A DNA stretch of 64,000 nucleotides from Streptomyces tubercidicus (lineage in GTDB: Bacteria > Actinomycetota > Actinomycetes > Streptomycetales > Streptomycetaceae), in assembly GCF_027497495.1 (NCBI RefSeq), contig NZ_CP114205.1:1116001-1180000 (forward strand), given 5' to 3'. The translations under genes and the position numbers were made by a program. Of the stretch, positions 24,269 to 31,821 are shown in pieces (position 1 is the stretch's first letter; each line of letters begins with the position of its first letter). The notes beneath the pieces are model-generated. The model was given only the letters and a program-made list of their open reading frames with translations. It did not search any database and was not told where the DNA came from.

Positions 24269-25666
24269 ATGACGAACGTATCGGCCGATCGCGCTTCCGG
24301 CCCCACCCGCCGCACCACGCTGACCGGGCTCGTCGGCGGCGCGGGGGCCCTGCTGGCCGCCGGATGCAGCGCGTCGCCCGCGACGGCGCCCACCGCGCGT
24401 CGTACGGCGCGGGCCTACGCCTCGGCGAGCGATCCGACACCCGGTGTGATGACGCTCTTCAAGGACCCCGCCTTCAACTTCAACGGCCTCCTCGCACTCG
24501 GCGGGTCCGGTTTTGGCGCCGCCGAGGTCGGCGAGGTGCTCACCGCCGTGAACACCGTCAACAAGGCCGGCCTCTCCGCGCAGACGTACACCGAGACCTT
24601 CAAGAGCCTCGGTGACCAGCTGCGGAGGCCGCCCAGCAGCGGCAAGCCCGAGGCGGAGACCACGCGGGCCCGTATGCTGCGGGCCGCGCAGTACTACGCA
24701 CAGGCGCTGTTCTTCGTCCTCGGCTCCGGCACGCCGGGTATCGAGCCACAGCTGTACCAGGCGGGACGCGACGCCTGGGATGCCTTCTGCGCGCGGTGCA
24801 CCCCGCCTCCGGTGACGGCGCGCGTCCCGTACGGGAAGACCCCGATGCCCGTGTGGTTCTTCCGGCCGGACAGCTCCGGCAAGCGGCGCCCCACCGTGAT
24901 CCTCACGAACGGCAGCGACGGGCAGAACGTCGACATGTGGACCTACGGCGTCGCGGCCGCTCTGCAGCGCGGCTGGAACGCCCTGGTGTACGACGGGCCC
25001 GGCCAGGGCCAGCTGCTCTTCATCGACCAGGTCGTCTTCACACCGCGCTGGGAGACCGTCGTCACCCCGCTCGTCGACTGGCTGTCCGCCCGCCAGGACG
25101 TACTCACCGGCAAGATCGCGCTGACCGGGCTGAGCATGGCCGGGGATCTGGCGCCCCGGGCGGCGGCCTTCGAGCCCCGGATCGCCGCGCTGGTGGCGAT
25201 GCCCGGTGTGCTCTCGCCCTGGCTGGGCTTTCCGCCGGAGATCCGGGAGATCCTCACCCCGGACAAGGAGGAGACCAACCGCATCTGGAACAAGGAGGTC
25301 GTTCCCGGGCTGTCGCCGTCCGAGGCCGCGACGATGAAGAAGCGCATCGAGCCCTTCTCGGCGCCGGCGATGCTCGCGGCCCGTGAGGGCAAGATGCTCA
25401 CCGACTTCTACACCCCGGCCACCCTCATCAAGTCACTGGACATCACGGATGTCGTGGACCGCATCAAGATGCCGACCCTGGTGCTCGACTACGAATTCGA
25501 GCAGTTCTATCCGGGACAGCCGCGCCAGCTGTTCGACAAGCTGACGGCTCCCAAGGACTACGTGAAGCTCACCGAGGCCACCGGCGCACAGCTGCACTGC
25601 TCCCCGATGGCCCCGCAGCAGCACTGCGAGGTCGTCTTCGACTGGCTGCACGAGACGCTGGCCTGA
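24269..25666 (+). CDS. Exported alpha/beta hydrolase (Tat lipoprotein, FrsA/DUF1100-like)
   Basis: 465 aa. The N-terminus has a Tat motif (RRTTLTGLVGGAGALLAAG) ending in a lipobox Cys (AAGC), so it is probably an exported lipoprotein. An N-terminal helical cap (about 60-200) precedes the hydrolase fold: LTNGSDGQNVD, VYDGPGQGQ, nucleophile elbow GLSMAGD, a late Asp in VLDYEFEQF, and C-terminal QQHCEVVFDWL with the likely His. The helical-cap type is known from 2,6-dihydroxypseudooxynicotine hydrolase and FrsA relatives. Substrate unknown. Confidence 0.8.
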   Translation: MTNVSADRASGPTRRTTLTGLVGGAGALLAAGCSASPATAPTARRTARAYASASDPTPGVMTLFKDPAFNFNGLLALGGSGFGAAEVGEVLTAVNTVNKAGLSAQTYTETFKSLGDQLRRPPSSGKPEAETTRARMLRAAQYYAQALFFVLGSGTPGIEPQLYQAGRDAWDAFCARCTPPPVTARVPYGKTPMPVWFFRPDSSGKRRPTVILTNGSDGQNVDMWTYGVAAALQRGWNALVYDGPGQGQLLFIDQVVFTPRWETVVTPLVDWLSARQDVLTGKIALTGLSMAGDLAPRAAAFEPRIAALVAMPGVLSPWLGFPPEIREILTPDKEETNRIWNKEVVPGLSPSEAATMKKRIEPFSAPAMLAAREGKMLTDFYTPATLIKSLDITDVVDRIKMPTLVLDYEFEQFYPGQPRQLFDKLTAPKDYVKLTEATGAQLHCSPMAPQQHCEVVFDWLHETLA

Positions 25667-25686
25667 GCCCGCCGCTCCTCGACCTC

Positions 25687-26490
25687 TCAGGCCGCGTCGT
25701 TCAGGTACTGCCGCAGCAGATCGCGCAGCTCGGTCTCGAACTCTGCGTAGGTGCGGCGGAGTTGACCACCCGGCCAGTTCTCCGGCAGGAGGTCGGCGGG
25801 GAGCAGCGGGTCGGCGAGAAGATGACGGAGGGCGGCCGCGGCGACCGTGAAGCGGTCGGCGTGGGTGCCCGCGCGGTCCAGTGCGGTCGACAGCGCGCGG
25901 GCCCGCCGGGCCCAGCCGGTCAGGTCCCACAGCCGGGCGGCGAGCACCGCCGGATCGCCGTCCGGGGTGCCGGTGAACCAGGTGCACTGGTCGGTGACGA
26001 CGGCGGGGCGGGGCCGGTCGAGGTTGGCGGGGCGCAGCCAGTTCCCCTCGCGGAGTTCGGCCAGCCGCAGCGTCGCCATGGCCTGGCGCAGCGCGGTGCG
26101 CTCGGCCGCCGGGCGGCGTTCCGGCGTGGTGACGACGGCGATCTCCCAGCCCTCGCTCCAGGAGAGGGTCCGCGGTGAGCGGCTCTCGTCCTGCCGGGTC
26201 TGGCGGGCCAGCAGCCGGGTGGTGAGGGCGTACGAGCCGTCCGTCTGCCGCAGGTCTCCGGCGGCCACCATCCGGGAGAGCGCGACCCGGACGGTGCCCT
26301 CGGCGATGCCGAAGAGCTCGCCGACCCGCACCAGAGCGCGCGCGGGCAGCCGCGGCGGGTGATGCCCGAGGAGGGTACTCAGCACGATGGAGCGGGCGGT
26401 GAGCGGGCGCAGCGCGAGTGCGTCGGCCCCGGTGTCGTCGACCGTACGGGCGTGGTCGTCGCCGCTCGTGCGGGTCTGGTCGTCGTTCAT
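25687..26490 (-). CDS. PaaX-family transcriptional regulator
   Basis: 267 aa: an N-terminal winged helix (about 30-100, ARALVRVGELFGIAEGTVRVALSRMVAAG), then the PaaX C-domain with WRP-like NWLRPANL and CTWFTG. PaaX proteins repress phenylacetyl-CoA and other aromatic or acyl-CoA degradation genes and are released by a CoA thioester. It is divergent from the acyl-CoA dehydrogenase/enoyl-CoA hydratase genes, with an operator-like palindrome between them, so it probably controls that operon and itself. Confidence 0.88.
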   Translation of the reverse strand: MNDDQTRTSGDDHARTVDDTGADALALRPLTARSIVLSTLLGHHPPRLPARALVRVGELFGIAEGTVRVALSRMVAAGDLRQTDGSYALTTRLLARQTRQDESRSPRTLSWSEGWEIAVVTTPERRPAAERTALRQAMATLRLAELREGNWLRPANLDRPRPAVVTDQCTWFTGTPDGDPAVLAARLWDLTGWARRARALSTALDRAGTHADRFTVAAAALRHLLADPLLPADLLPENWPGGQLRRTYAEFETELRDLLRQYLNDAA

Positions 26491-26526
26491 ATGTGCAGGA
26501 AATTCTAGCCAGCCGACTCCGTGGCA

Positions 26527-26560
26527 TTACAGCCTTCCCACGGCTGTTCGGTTTCTGTAA
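26527..26560. promoter_or_regulatory. Nested inverted repeats, candidate PaaX operator
   Basis: ACAGCC (26529-26534) and GGCTGT (26542-26547) flank a 7-nt spacer. A second pairing TTACAG (26527-26532) with CTGTAA (26555-26560) spans the same stretch. They lie just before the dehydrogenase start, between it and the divergent regulator. Confidence 0.45.
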
Positions 26561-26570
26561 CGTCAACGCT

Positions 26571-28259
26571 ATGACCGTCACCCATGAAGTCGTGAATCAG
26601 GCCCCGCCGCTGACCGGGTTCAGTACGGCGGACGAACCGGCCCTGCTGGAGGCGCTGCGCCGGGACGGCGCCGAGTGGGGCGTGCCGGAGGTGGCCGAGC
26701 TCGGGGCGCTGGCCGGTTCCGCGGCGGTGCAGGACCAGGCCCGCTGGGCGGAGGAGCAGCCGCCGCGGCTGCACACCCACGACCGGTTCGGGCACCGCAT
26801 CGACGAGGTCACCTTCCATCCGGCCTGGCATCAGCTGATGACCGTCGCGGTGGAGCACGGGCTGCACGCCGCGCCGTGGGCCGACGACCGCCCCGGGGCG
26901 CATCTGGTGCGCGCCGCGAAGTTCTATGTCTGGTCACAGGCCGAGGCGGGCCACGGCTGCCCGATCTCGATGACGTACGCCGCCGTCCCCGCGCTGCGTG
27001 CCGCTCCGGATCTCGCCGCGCGGTACGAGCCGCTGCTCGCCGCCCGCAGCTACGACTTCGGGCTGCGGGCGCCGCTGACCAAGTCGGGCCTGATCGCGGG
27101 CATGTCGATGACGGAGAAGCAGGGCGGCTCCGACGTACGGGCCAACACCACGCGCGCGGTGCCGGCCGGCGACGGCACGTATCGCCTCACCGGCCACAAG
27201 TGGTTCACCTCGGCGCCGATGAGCGATCTGTTCCTGGCGCTGGCGCAGACCGCGGAGGGGCTGAGCTGCTTCCTGGTGCCGCGGGTGCTGCCGGACGGCA
27301 GCCTCAACGGGATGCGGCTGATGCGGCTCAAGGACAAGCTGGGCAACCGCTCCAACGCGTCCTCCGAGATCGAGTACGACGAGGCGGTGGCCTGGCCGGT
27401 CGGCGAGCCGGGACGCGGGGTGCGGACCATCGTCGAGATGGTGAACATGACCCGGCTGGACTGTGTGCTCGGCTCGGCGGCCGGGATGCGGGCCGGGCTG
27501 CGGCAGGCGCTGCACCACACCGCGCACCGCCGGGCCTTCGGGCGGGAGCTGGACCGGCAGCCGCTGATGCGTTCGGTGCTCGCCGATCTGGCGGTCGAGT
27601 CGGAGGCGGCGACCCTGCTGGGGATGCGGCTGGCGACGGCGGTGGACCGCTCGCAGGCCGGGGACGCCGGGGAGGCGGCGCTGCGCCGGCTGGCGCTGGC
27701 GGCCGGCAAGTACTGGGTGTGCAAGCGCGGCAGCAGCCATGCGGCGGAGGCGCTGGAGTGCCTGGGCGGCAACGGCTATGTCGAGGATTCCGGTATGCCG
27801 CGGCTCTACCGGGAGGCGCCGCTGCTGTCCATCTGGGAGGGCTCGGGGAACGTCGCCGCGCTCGACGTCCTGCGGGCACTGGGCAAGGAGCCGGCCGCGC
27901 TGGACGCGTTCTTCGCCGAGGTGGAGACCGCGGCGGGCGCCGACCGGCGGCTGGACGCGGCGGTGGCCGGGGTCCGCAAGATGCTCGGCGGGCTCGGCGA
28001 TCCGGAGCAGGCGCAGCTGAGGGCCCGGTCGCTGGCCGAGCGGATGGCGCTGGTGCTCCAGGGTTCACTGCTGGTGCGCTACAGCCACCCGGCGGTCGCC
28101 GACGCGTTCTGCGCCTCGCGGCTCGACGGGGAGTGGGGCAACGCCTTCGGCACCCTGCCGGCCGGCACCGATCTGACCTCGATCCTGGAGCGGGCCCGGC
28201 CGGGGGCGGCGGATGCGGCTACGACTGCGGCTGCGGCTGCGGCCGGGAACGCGTCCTGA
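26571..28259 (+). CDS. AidB-like acyl-CoA dehydrogenase
   Basis: 562 aa from ATG 26571. The length and motifs fit the AidB/isovaleryl-CoA-dehydrogenase-like branch: MSMTEKQGGSDVRANTT (FAD contact), GHKWFTSAPMSD, FGRELDRQPLMRSVLADLA, ECLGGNGYVEDSG and the catalytic-region YREAPLLSIWEGSGN. Family enzymes oxidise acyl-CoAs; E. coli AidB itself responds to alkylation damage. The context with enoyl-CoA hydratase and PaaX favours acyl-CoA catabolism. The stop overlaps the next start (TGATG). Confidence 0.87.
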   Translation: MTVTHEVVNQAPPLTGFSTADEPALLEALRRDGAEWGVPEVAELGALAGSAAVQDQARWAEEQPPRLHTHDRFGHRIDEVTFHPAWHQLMTVAVEHGLHAAPWADDRPGAHLVRAAKFYVWSQAEAGHGCPISMTYAAVPALRAAPDLAARYEPLLAARSYDFGLRAPLTKSGLIAGMSMTEKQGGSDVRANTTRAVPAGDGTYRLTGHKWFTSAPMSDLFLALAQTAEGLSCFLVPRVLPDGSLNGMRLMRLKDKLGNRSNASSEIEYDEAVAWPVGEPGRGVRTIVEMVNMTRLDCVLGSAAGMRAGLRQALHHTAHRRAFGRELDRQPLMRSVLADLAVESEAATLLGMRLATAVDRSQAGDAGEAALRRLALAAGKYWVCKRGSSHAAEALECLGGNGYVEDSGMPRLYREAPLLSIWEGSGNVAALDVLRALGKEPAALDAFFAEVETAAGADRRLDAAVAGVRKMLGGLGDPEQAQLRARSLAERMALVLQGSLLVRYSHPAVADAFCASRLDGEWGNAFGTLPAGTDLTSILERARPGAADAATTAAAAAAGNAS

Positions 28260-29038
28260 TGTCCGTACGGGTGGAGCGCGCCGGGCCGGTGACGACGGTG
28301 GTGCTGTCCCGGCCCGCCTCCCGCAATGCCGTGGACGGGGCGACCGCCCGGCAACTCGCCGACGCCTTCCGGGAGTTCGATGCCGATGACGAGGCGCGGG
28401 TCGCGGTGTTGTGGGGCGAGGGCGGGACGTTCTGCTCCGGTGCCGATCTCAAGGCGATCGGCACCGAGCGCGGCAACCGCGTGGCCCCGGACGGGGACGG
28501 GCCGATGGGGCCGACCCGGATGCGGCTCGGCAAGCCGGTGATCGCGGCGGTCGCGGGGCATGCGGTGGCCGGCGGTCTGGAACTGGCGCTCTGGTGCGAT
28601 CTCCGGGTGGCGGAGCAGGACGCGGTGTTCGGGGTGTTCTGCCGGCGCTGGGGAGTGCCACTGATCGACGGCGGTACGGTGCGGCTGCCGCGGCTGATCG
28701 GGGCGAGCCGGGCGATGGACCTGGTCCTGACGGGGCGCCCGGTCCAGGCCGCGGAGGCGCTGGACATCGGCCTGGTCCACCGTGTGGTGCCGGCCGGCAC
28801 GGCGCGCACGGAGGCGGAGCTGCTGGCGGCGGAGCTCGCCCGCCTCCCACAGGCGTGTCTGCGCAGCGACCGGGCCTCCCTGCTGGACCAGGAGGGCCGG
28901 GACGAGGAGTCGGCGATGGCCGCGGAGCTCCGTTACGGACAAGCGGTGCTGCCCGAGGCGGCAGCCGGTGCGGCGCGGTTCGCCGCGGGGGCGGGACGGC
29001 ACGGCGGGCCGGACGGGGGCACGCCATGCGCGAACTGA
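28259..29038 (+). CDS. Enoyl-CoA hydratase/isomerase family (crotonase)
   Basis: 259 aa, ATG overlapping the upstream TGA. Crotonase landmarks: NAVDGATARQLADAF, oxyanion-hole FCSGADLKAI and AVAGHAVAGGLELALWCDLRV, and the later WGVPLIDGGTVRLPRLIG. The usual second catalytic Glu position is occupied by Gly-Gly-Thr (DGGTVRLPR), as in many non-hydratase crotonases, so the exact reaction is open. It forms an operon with the dehydrogenase and DUF1990 gene. Confidence 0.87.
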   Translation: MSVRVERAGPVTTVVLSRPASRNAVDGATARQLADAFREFDADDEARVAVLWGEGGTFCSGADLKAIGTERGNRVAPDGDGPMGPTRMRLGKPVIAAVAGHAVAGGLELALWCDLRVAEQDAVFGVFCRRWGVPLIDGGTVRLPRLIGASRAMDLVLTGRPVQAAEALDIGLVHRVVPAGTARTEAELLAAELARLPQACLRSDRASLLDQEGRDEESAMAAELRYGQAVLPEAAAGAARFAAGAGRHGGPDGGTPCAN

Positions 29039-29535
29039 ACTACCCCGAGGAGGGCGGCACCCGGCGTACCCCGCTGCCGCCCGGCTACCGCCACCTCCAC
29101 GAGGAGCTGCCGCTCGGCCACGGCCGTGCGGTGCTGACCGCGGCGGGCGAAGCGATCACCACCTTCCGGATGCACCGCGCGGCCGGTACCGGCATCCGCG
29201 CCGACGCCCCACGGGCCGCGCCGGGCGTGGCGGTCGAGGTCTCGCTGGGATACGGCCCGCTGCGGCTGCGGGCGCCGTGCACCGTGGTGTGGACGGTGGC
29301 CGAGAAGAACCGCATCGGGTTCGGATACGGGACCCGGCAGGGGCACCCCATGTGCGGCGAGGAGTCATTCGTCGCCGAACTGCGCGCGGACGGCTCGGTC
29401 CGGTTCACGGTGACCGCCTTCAGCCGCCCCGACCGGACGCTCACCCGCCTCGCCGGCCCGCTGGTCCCGGTCTTCCAGCGCCAGTACGTCCGCCATCTCG
29501 GCCGCACCCTCCGCCGCCTGGCAAACCGCCGGTGA
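29026..29535 (+). CDS. DUF1990 protein
   Basis: 169 aa from ATG 29026, overlapping the hydratase gene by 13 bases. A single DUF1990 domain: PPGYRHLHEELPLGHG, a central RMHRAAG helix, then RIGFGYGTRQGHPMCGEESF and a C-terminal FQRQYVRHLGRTLRRL helix. The fold belongs to the START/SRPBCC-like group and function is unknown. Operon membership links it to acyl-CoA metabolism. Confidence 0.85.
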   Translation: MRELNYPEEGGTRRTPLPPGYRHLHEELPLGHGRAVLTAAGEAITTFRMHRAAGTGIRADAPRAAPGVAVEVSLGYGPLRLRAPCTVVWTVAEKNRIGFGYGTRQGHPMCGEESFVAELRADGSVRFTVTAFSRPDRTLTRLAGPLVPVFQRQYVRHLGRTLRRLANRR

Positions 29536-29581
29536 ATTCCGCGCGACGGAACCACTCGGGCCACCTCCTGGAGCGACGCCC

Positions 29582-29629
29582 GTTCACCCCCTGAAACCCC
29601 CTGGAATACGCGTAGTTACTGACGCGTAG
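29582..29629. promoter_or_regulatory. Direct repeats upstream of the metallophosphatase
   Basis: ACGCGTAG occurs twice (29608-29615, 29622-29629) with a 14-bp period. GTTCACC at 29582-29588 equals one half of a PhoP box, but the second half is poor. The gap between the DUF1990 and phosphatase genes (29536-29715) otherwise shows nothing. Confidence 0.3.
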
Positions 29630-29715
29630 CAACACCACGGCTGATCGCCATACGTCCACCTCCGCTTCATCTTTTCGTCACCAACACCTCCGGCGACCGT
29701 GAAACAAAACCAGAC

Positions 29716-30939
29716 ATGTGCAATGACGAACTGATCCCGCCGCAGGCCGACATGACCGAGCGGGAGTGGCTGCGGGCCGGGTCGGAGGCGACGGCCGAGG
29801 GGCCGTCGATGCGGACGACGGGGCGCGTTCCGCAGTGGGTGAACCGGCGGACCCTGCTGGGCGGCGCGATGGCCGGTGCGGCGCTCACGGTGCTGCCTTC
29901 GCCGGGCCAGTCGCCCGCGTCCGCCGCGCCCCGCCTCGGGGGCCCGCGCGCCTTCCCGTTCCCCGAACACCCCAATGGCAAGGGCGAGTTCGCCGTCCTG
30001 GTCACCGGTGACGCGGGGACGGGGGACGAGGCGCAGTACGCGGTGGCGGCCGCGGCACGGGACCTGTGCCAGGCGGAGGGGATCAGCCTGGCCGTCGGTC
30101 TCGGCGACAATATTTACGAGAACGGGCCGGAGTCCGACGACGACTCGGAGTTCCAGGACAAGTTCGAGAAGCCCAACAGCGGCATCGATGTGCCCTGGCT
30201 GATGGTGCTGGGCAACCACGACTGCTCGGGGCTGATCCCCGGCAGCGGCGGCGACCCGTCCCGCGGTGACCGCGAGGTCGCCTATGCCGCCACCTCACGG
30301 CGCTGGTACATGCCGAGCCGCTACTACAGCGTGCCGCTGCCCGCCGCCGACCCGCTGGTGGAGTTCTTCGCCATCGACACCATCCCCTGGTCGTCGTATG
30401 TGGCCCAGCTCGACCCGCACTACCGCTGGGACGGGCCGTACATGCGCGAGCAGCGGAGCTGGCTGGACGGCGCGCTGCGTGCCTCGCGCGCCCGCTGGAA
30501 GATCGTGATCGGTCACCACCCGTACCTCAACAACGGCAAGCACGGCAGCGCCGGTTCCTATGACGGTTTCGAGATCGGCAACTACACCAGCGGTGTCCAC
30601 CTCAAGGACATGTACGAGAAGGTGGTCTGCGGACGGGCCGATCTGATCCTGTCCGGCCACGACCACACGCTGCAGATCCTGGAGCCGACGGCCCGTACGG
30701 GCGGCACCCGGCAGGTGGTGTGCGGCGCATCGGCCAAGACGGAGGACGGCACGGCACACTTCGGGCACCCGGCGGCCTGGCAGAACTTCTCCGACCACGG
30801 CTTCATGGTGCTGAAGGTCTCCGGCGCGCGGCTCACCATCGACGCCTACACCGTCGATGTGGCCAACCGGAAGGCCACCCTGGCCCACCGCACCCACCAG
30901 ACCGGGCCGGTGGCAGCCCCGGCAAGGACCCACGCCTGA
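29716..30939 (+). CDS. Tat-exported metallophosphatase (purple acid phosphatase-like)
   Basis: 407 aa with an internal twin-arginine signal (NRRTLLGGAMAGAALTVLP), so the first about 40 residues precede the Tat motif and the true start could be later (M13 or M32). The calcineurin-like metal motifs are all present in order: TGDAGTG, GLGDNIYENG, LGNHD, GHHPYLNNG and SGHDHTLQ. This predicts an extracellular phosphomonoesterase or related di-metal hydrolase, plausibly for phosphate scavenging. Monocistronic. Confidence 0.88.
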   Translation: MCNDELIPPQADMTEREWLRAGSEATAEGPSMRTTGRVPQWVNRRTLLGGAMAGAALTVLPSPGQSPASAAPRLGGPRAFPFPEHPNGKGEFAVLVTGDAGTGDEAQYAVAAAARDLCQAEGISLAVGLGDNIYENGPESDDDSEFQDKFEKPNSGIDVPWLMVLGNHDCSGLIPGSGGDPSRGDREVAYAATSRRWYMPSRYYSVPLPAADPLVEFFAIDTIPWSSYVAQLDPHYRWDGPYMREQRSWLDGALRASRARWKIVIGHHPYLNNGKHGSAGSYDGFEIGNYTSGVHLKDMYEKVVCGRADLILSGHDHTLQILEPTARTGGTRQVVCGASAKTEDGTAHFGHPAAWQNFSDHGFMVLKVSGARLTIDAYTVDVANRKATLAHRTHQTGPVAAPARTHA

Positions 30940-30997
30940 CGGCAGCGGCCGTCCCGGGACCCCCCGAGGTATCCGCTCCCGGGGTGCCCGCCGGTGC

Positions 30998-31429
30998 TCA
31001 GGGGTGCATACGCGCGCCCTTGAGCACCTTGTCGACCGCGTTGCGCGGGCCGTACACGGCGAGGCCCACCAGGTCCAGCCCGTCCTTCGACACCGCCCGC
31101 ACCGCCGCGCGGTTGTCCCGGTCGTTGCCGGTGGAGAAGAGGTCGGAGGTGAACACCGACCGGGGAAGCGAGCGGGACAGGGCGCGGCCGTGCGCGGCGG
31201 TCAGCATCTCCTTCGTCCCCTCGAAGACCAGGACGGGCTGGCGGAACATGGGCAGATAAGGGGTGCCGTCGGCATCGGCGTACGGCTCGCCGATGACCTC
31301 AGGGAGCTCCGATCCCAGGCCGCTGACCAGGAACGCGGTGACATTCAGCCGCTGCCAGGTCTCCAGATCCTCGCGCAGGAGGACGGCGATCTTGGTATCG
31401 AAACGTACCGGGGTGTTCTCGTTCGTCAT
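30998..31429 (-). CDS. DUF2000 family protein
   Basis: 143 aa from ATG 31429 with CGGAGC directly upstream. DUF2000 pattern: RFDTKIAVLLREDLETWQRLNVTAFL, a central GTPYLPMFRQPVLVF and a C-terminal DLVGLAVYGPRNAVDKVLKG. The fold resembles peptidyl-tRNA hydrolase 2. Function unknown. The longer frame upstream contains tandem repeats and is not supported. Confidence 0.85.
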   Translation of the reverse strand: MTNENTPVRFDTKIAVLLREDLETWQRLNVTAFLVSGLGSELPEVIGEPYADADGTPYLPMFRQPVLVFEGTKEMLTAAHGRALSRSLPRSVFTSDLFSTGNDRDNRAAVRAVSKDGLDLVGLAVYGPRNAVDKVLKGARMHP

Positions 31430-31821
31430 GCTCCGAGACTGCCGGTCGCCCCGCGGCACCTTCTTGTACGTTCCTGGCGTCGTTGACGGTGCTTGACGTC
31501 CTTGCCGACGCTCGGCATCCTTGCCGACGCTCGGCATCCGCGCTGGCCAGCGCGGGGGTGCGGCGGGCGGGCGGTCCGGTGCCGACCGGTGATCGCCGCC
31601 GGGTGGCCGTCCGGCGGCACCGGAAATGCGGGGCCCACGACCCGCGCCTAGGGTGTTCGCATGGCCGCGTTCCGGTGGATATCGGCCCCGGTCAACGGCC
31701 CGCGACCGAGGGCACGAGGTGTGCTCGGCGCGGCCTCGCGGGTTGCCGTCCCGATGCGCCGCCGCCCGCGAGCAGCCGGTCCGCACCCCCCGCGCGGCGG
31801 GATCACGAGGCACGGCACCCC
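31430..31821. repeat. Intergenic region with a 19-bp tandem duplication
   Basis: CCTTGCCGACGCTCGGCAT is repeated at 31500-31518 and 31519-31537. The remaining 392-bp region, between divergent DUF2000 and phosphatase genes, shows no other gene or clear operator. Confidence 0.7.
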
